Part shown: in pieces, positions 1-5,076 of the stretch | How the letters are laid out: each line of letters starts with the position of its first letter | Position numbering within the stretch: the stretch's first letter is position 1 | From: Deltaproteobacteria bacterium | Lineage (GTDB): Bacteria; Myxococcota_A; Bradymonadia; UBA7976; VGTA01 | Direction: 5' to 3' | Length of the DNA: 5,076 nt | Assembly: GCA_016874875.1 (NCBI GenBank) | Contig: VGTA01000314.1 | Location: 1 to 5,076 of the forward strand | The notes under the pieces: model-generated | The model's database searches: none | What the model saw: the letters and a program-made list of their open reading frames with translations, nothing else | Told to the model about the DNA's origin: nothing | Translations under genes and position numbers: made by a program

Positions 1-3584
<3,584 letters not shown>

Positions 3585-3592
3585 AAGCTGTG

Positions 3593-3596
3593 TCCT
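3593..3596 (-). promoter_or_regulatory. Ribosome binding site of the large lipoprotein-like gene
   Basis: On the minus strand AGGA lies 8 nt before the ATG at 3584. It supports that ATG as the start, which is also the one that exposes the signal sequence. Confidence 0.65.
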
Positions 3597-3608
3597 GCCG
3601 TAAAGAGG

Positions 3609-3628
3609 CCCGTGGATGTGTGCACGGG
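3609..3628. promoter_or_regulatory. 20-bp interrupted palindrome in the divergent region
   Basis: CCCGTG at 3609-3614 and CACGGG at 3623-3628 are perfect inverted repeats with an 8-nt centre. A G-U pair at 3608/3629 could extend it in RNA. It lies between the divergent start codons at 3584 and 3640. It could be a dimeric repressor or activator site, or an RNA hairpin in the leader of the HEAT gene. The upstream candidate ATG of that gene (3616) falls in its loop. A chance 6-bp dyad in GC-rich DNA cannot be excluded. Confidence 0.35.
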
Positions 3629-3630
3629 TG

Positions 3631-3635
3631 GGAGG
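3631..3635 (+). promoter_or_regulatory. Ribosome binding site of the HEAT-repeat gene
   Basis: GGAGG ends 4 nt before the ATG at 3640. The core is perfect but the spacing is short. A weaker site, AAAGAGG at 3602-3608, lies 7 nt before the in-frame ATG at 3616, so the start is not fully settled. The 3640 start gives a more standard signal peptide (MFFLRR at the very N-terminus). Confidence 0.55.
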
Positions 3636-3639
3636 ATAT

Positions 3640-4809
3640 ATGTTTTTCTTGCGTCGCTCTAGTGATGCGTTGCGCGCCGCCCTCGCCGCCCTCGCCGCGC
3701 CCCTCGCCGCCCTCGCCGCGCCCCTCGCCGCGCGCCCCCTCGATCTGCCGAGCGCGCTGCGCGCCCTAGGGCACCCGCAGGGCACCCTCGACGCCCTCCG
3801 GCACCTGCTCACGCTGCCCCCCGAGGCGCTGGAGGGCGCGCGGAGCGAGGCGCTCTACGCGGCGCTCGACCGCGTGACCTTAGACACCGCGCAGCCGCTC
3901 ACGGCGCGCGCCTGGGCGGTGGAGGCGCTCAAGCGGCTGGGGCAGGGGCGGGGCGCCACGCGCGCCCTCCTCACGGGCGAGGAGGTGGAGCCCGCCCTGG
4001 CACGCGAGGCGGCGGGGGCGCTCCGGGCGCTCGCGCGCGTAGATCTGCTCGCCGGCGCCACGCGCCACCCCGACCCCGAGGTGCGGGCGCACGCGGCGGC
4101 GGCGGGGGCGGACCCCGAGGGGCTGTGCGCGCTGCTCAGCGACCCGTGGCCCGCGGTCCGCTACGGGGCCATCGTGGGCCTCGAGCGGCTCGCCGCGCCC
4201 GCCTCCACCTGCCTCGCCGCCGCCCTCCGCGACCCAGAGCCCGCCCACCAGGAGCACGCCGCGCGCGCGCTCGGGGCGCTGAGCGCGGCGCCGTGGGCGG
4301 CGCGGCAGGAGGATTCGGCGGGGCTGCGGGCGCTGGGGGCGGGGCTGCTCGCGCTGGCGGCCGACACCCGCTCCCCCCCCGAGGCGCGCGGCGCCGCGCT
4401 GGTGGCCGTCGCGCGGTGGGGCTCAACGGAGCCGGCGGAGCGCGTGCTCAAGGCGCATGTGGAGAAGGGGGGGCTGCTGACGCTGAGCGCGTGCGCCGCG
4501 CAGGCGATCGCGGTGGCGGCGCCCCTGTCGCCCGCGGAGCGCGCGGCGCGCCTCAGCCGCCTGCTCGTCGAGGGGCGCGCCCCCGAGGTGCGCCTCGCCG
4601 CCGCGCGCCACCTCGGCGCGCTCGGGGCGGAGGGGGCTGAGCGCGTGCGCGCATGGGCGGCGCGCGTGGGCGGCGACGAGGGGCGCGCGGCGCTCGCCCG
4701 CCTGCCCGCCTCAGCGCGCGAGGGCTCGGGCGAGGGCGAGGGCGCGGGCGAGGGCGCGCCACAGGAGCTCGCGCCCAGCCTCGACGAAGAGGACCGCCTC
4801 GGACTCTGA
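3640..4809 (+). CDS. Ala-rich HEAT-repeat protein with N-terminal signal sequence
   Basis: The protein has 389 residues from ATG 3640 (397 from the in-frame ATG at 3616) and ends at TGA 4807-4809. Residues 1-31 read as a signal sequence or membrane anchor: MFFLRR, then a long Ala/Leu stretch containing LAALAAP twice and ending PLAA-R-P. From about residue 85 to 355 the sequence is a chain of short amphipathic helices with HEAT-like marks: D-P-E-V-R-A-H (145-151), S-D-P-W-P-A-V-R-Y-G-A (167-177), R-D-P-E then A-A-R-A-L-G-A-L (197-214), P-E-A-R-G-A-A-L (247-254) and P-E-V-R-L-A-A-A-R-H-L (315-325). The tail (361-389) is Gly/Glu-rich then acidic. Known: HEAT solenoids are protein-binding scaffolds without catalytic residues. 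Inferred: an exported scaffold of unknown partner. It is transcribed divergently from the large lipoprotein-like gene. Confidence 0.9.
   Translation: MFFLRRSSDALRAALAALAAPLAALAAPLAARPLDLPSALRALGHPQGTLDALRHLLTLPPEALEGARSEALYAALDRVTLDTAQPLTARAWAVEALKRLGQGRGATRALLTGEEVEPALAREAAGALRALARVDLLAGATRHPDPEVRAHAAAAGADPEGLCALLSDPWPAVRYGAIVGLERLAAPASTCLAAALRDPEPAHQEHAARALGALSAAPWAARQEDSAGLRALGAGLLALAADTRSPPEARGAALVAVARWGSTEPAERVLKAHVEKGGLLTLSACAAQAIAVAAPLSPAERAARLSRLLVEGRAPEVRLAAARHLGALGAEGAERVRAWAARVGGDEGRAALARLPASAREGSGEGEGAGEGAPQELAPSLDEEDRLGL
3681..3731 (+). repeat. 21-nt tandem repeat (2.4 copies) in the signal sequence of the HEAT gene
   Basis: The 21-nt units at 3681-3701 and 3702-3722 are identical, and a 9-nt partial copy follows at 3723-3731. 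Each unit encodes seven residues of the LAALAAP pattern, so unit number sets the length of the hydrophobic core in 7-residue steps without shifting the frame. Confidence 0.85.
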
Positions 4810-4839
4810 GCGCCGAGGCGAAATGCGCCCAAGCGCTCA
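4807..4839 (+). terminator. Two-tier hairpin starting at the HEAT gene stop codon, possible terminator
   Basis: TGAGCGC at 4807-4813 pairs perfectly with GCGCTCA at 4833-4839. Inside, GGCG at 4817-4820 pairs with CGCC at 4826-4829 around a 5-nt loop (AAATG). The two stems are separated by a symmetric 3x3 internal loop. The first three bases are the TGA stop of the HEAT gene. There is no T-tract after it, so it is not a classic intrinsic terminator. It could stall polymerase with Rho or protect the mRNA 3' end. Confidence 0.45.
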
Positions 4840-4848
4840 TGAGAAGTG

Positions 4849-4878
4849 ATGACAGCGCGCGCCGAGTGGGAGTATATA
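4849..4878 (+). promoter_or_regulatory. Candidate sigma-70-type promoter for the zinc-ribbon gene
   Basis: ATGACA at 4849-4854 (five of six against TTGACA) and TATATA at 4873-4878 (four of six against TATAAT) are 18 bp apart. This is one of very few AT-rich patches in the window. Transcription would start near 4885, leaving a purine-rich leader of about 40 nt. The site follows the HEAT gene hairpin, which fits an independent transcription unit. Confidence 0.45.
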
Positions 4879-4914
4879 GAGCGCCCGCCGCAGGGAGGCA
4901 CAAGACGAGGTCAA

Positions 4915-4919
4915 GGGAG
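4915..4919 (+). promoter_or_regulatory. Ribosome binding site of the zinc-ribbon gene
   Basis: GGGAG within AAGGGAGA lies 8 nt before the ATG at 4928 and fixes that start. Another GGGAGG at 4893-4898 is too far upstream and has no start codon near it. Confidence 0.65.
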
Positions 4920-4927
4920 ACTGAGCG

Positions 4928-5076
4928 ATGCGATTTGAGTTTAAGTGCGAGGCGTGCGCCAAGTCATGGGCGCTGCCCTACGAGCGAATCAAGGACAGGG
5001 TCCTCAAGGTGCGCTGCAGGGAGTGCCAGCACCTCAACGTAGTCCGAGCCCCCGAGCTCACCCCCTCCCCGCCCCC
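4928..5076 (+). CDS. Zinc-ribbon (MJ0042-type) protein, N-terminus only
   Basis: The frame is open from ATG 4928 to the right edge (49 full codons, no stop), so only the N-terminal domain is visible. Cys7, Cys10, Cys30 and Cys33 make a C-x2-C-x19-C-x2-C zinc site. The stretch between and after them (LPYERIKDRVLKVRC, then V-V-R) follows the pattern of the MJ0042/zinc-ribbon family, where a short 'I....L......V.C..C...' core is found at the start of many deltaproteobacterial proteins. From residue 41 the sequence becomes Pro-rich, which looks like a linker. Known: in myxobacteria this domain often precedes GYF, FHA, TPR or membrane-anchored C-terminal parts. Which one follows here cannot be told. 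It lies 118 bp after the HEAT gene with its own promoter and ribosome site, so co-transcription is not required. Confidence 0.85.
   Translation, partial: MRFEFKCEACAKSWALPYERIKDRVLKVRCRECQHLNVVRAPELTPSPP

Noticed and set aside
4161..4901. A 246-codon minus-strand frame opposite the HEAT gene
   Set aside because: It has Ser/Ala/Arg-rich composition without motifs. The plus-strand frame has clear HEAT-like helices, a signal sequence and a ribosome site.
4653..5042. A plus-strand Arg-rich frame bridging the HEAT gene end and the zinc-ribbon start
   Set aside because: It overlaps both supported genes out of frame, and its start lies inside the HEAT gene without a ribosome site.

Overview
The window is very GC-rich, with G/C at almost every third codon position. 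It looks like a chromosomal segment of a Myxococcota-type (former deltaproteobacterial) genome. The evidence is a very large secreted Cys-rich protein with MopE-type D-N-D-C-D-G repeats followed by a Gly-rich beta-helix, an Ala-rich HEAT-repeat protein with a signal sequence, and a CxxC zinc-ribbon N-terminus of the MJ0042 type. All three are common in myxobacteria and relatives. The organism assignment is inference from gene style, not from a marker gene.

Layout: (1) Positions 1-3584, minus strand: one uninterrupted reading frame that starts at 3584 and runs off the left edge (1194 complete codons, no stop). From the N-terminus it has a lipoprotein-type signal, a short linker, Cys-rich modules, seven D/N-rich metal-binding motifs spaced 58-62 residues apart, a Cys-rich bridge, a pectin-lyase-like beta-helix start, and about 370 residues of Gly-rich sequence with interspersed beta-strand-like segments. 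(2) Positions 3585-3639: a very short divergent intergenic region with Shine-Dalgarno sites for both directions and a 20-bp interrupted palindrome. (3) Positions 3640-4809, plus strand: a HEAT-repeat protein of 389 residues (397 if started at 3616). (4) Positions 4810-4927: a two-tier hairpin that begins at the HEAT stop codon, then a sigma-70-like promoter and a purine-rich leader. (5) Positions 4928-5076, plus strand: the N-terminus of a zinc-ribbon protein cut by the right edge.

The first two genes are divergent and probably both exported. Shared control from the 55-bp region between them is possible but is not shown by the sequence. The zinc-ribbon gene appears to be its own transcription unit. 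No RNA genes, mobile elements or CRISPR arrays were seen. No gene-free stretch exceeds 300 bases. The clearest points for follow-up are the modular architecture of the large protein, the recent internal duplication in its repeat array, and the small dyad and hairpin structures at the gene boundaries.
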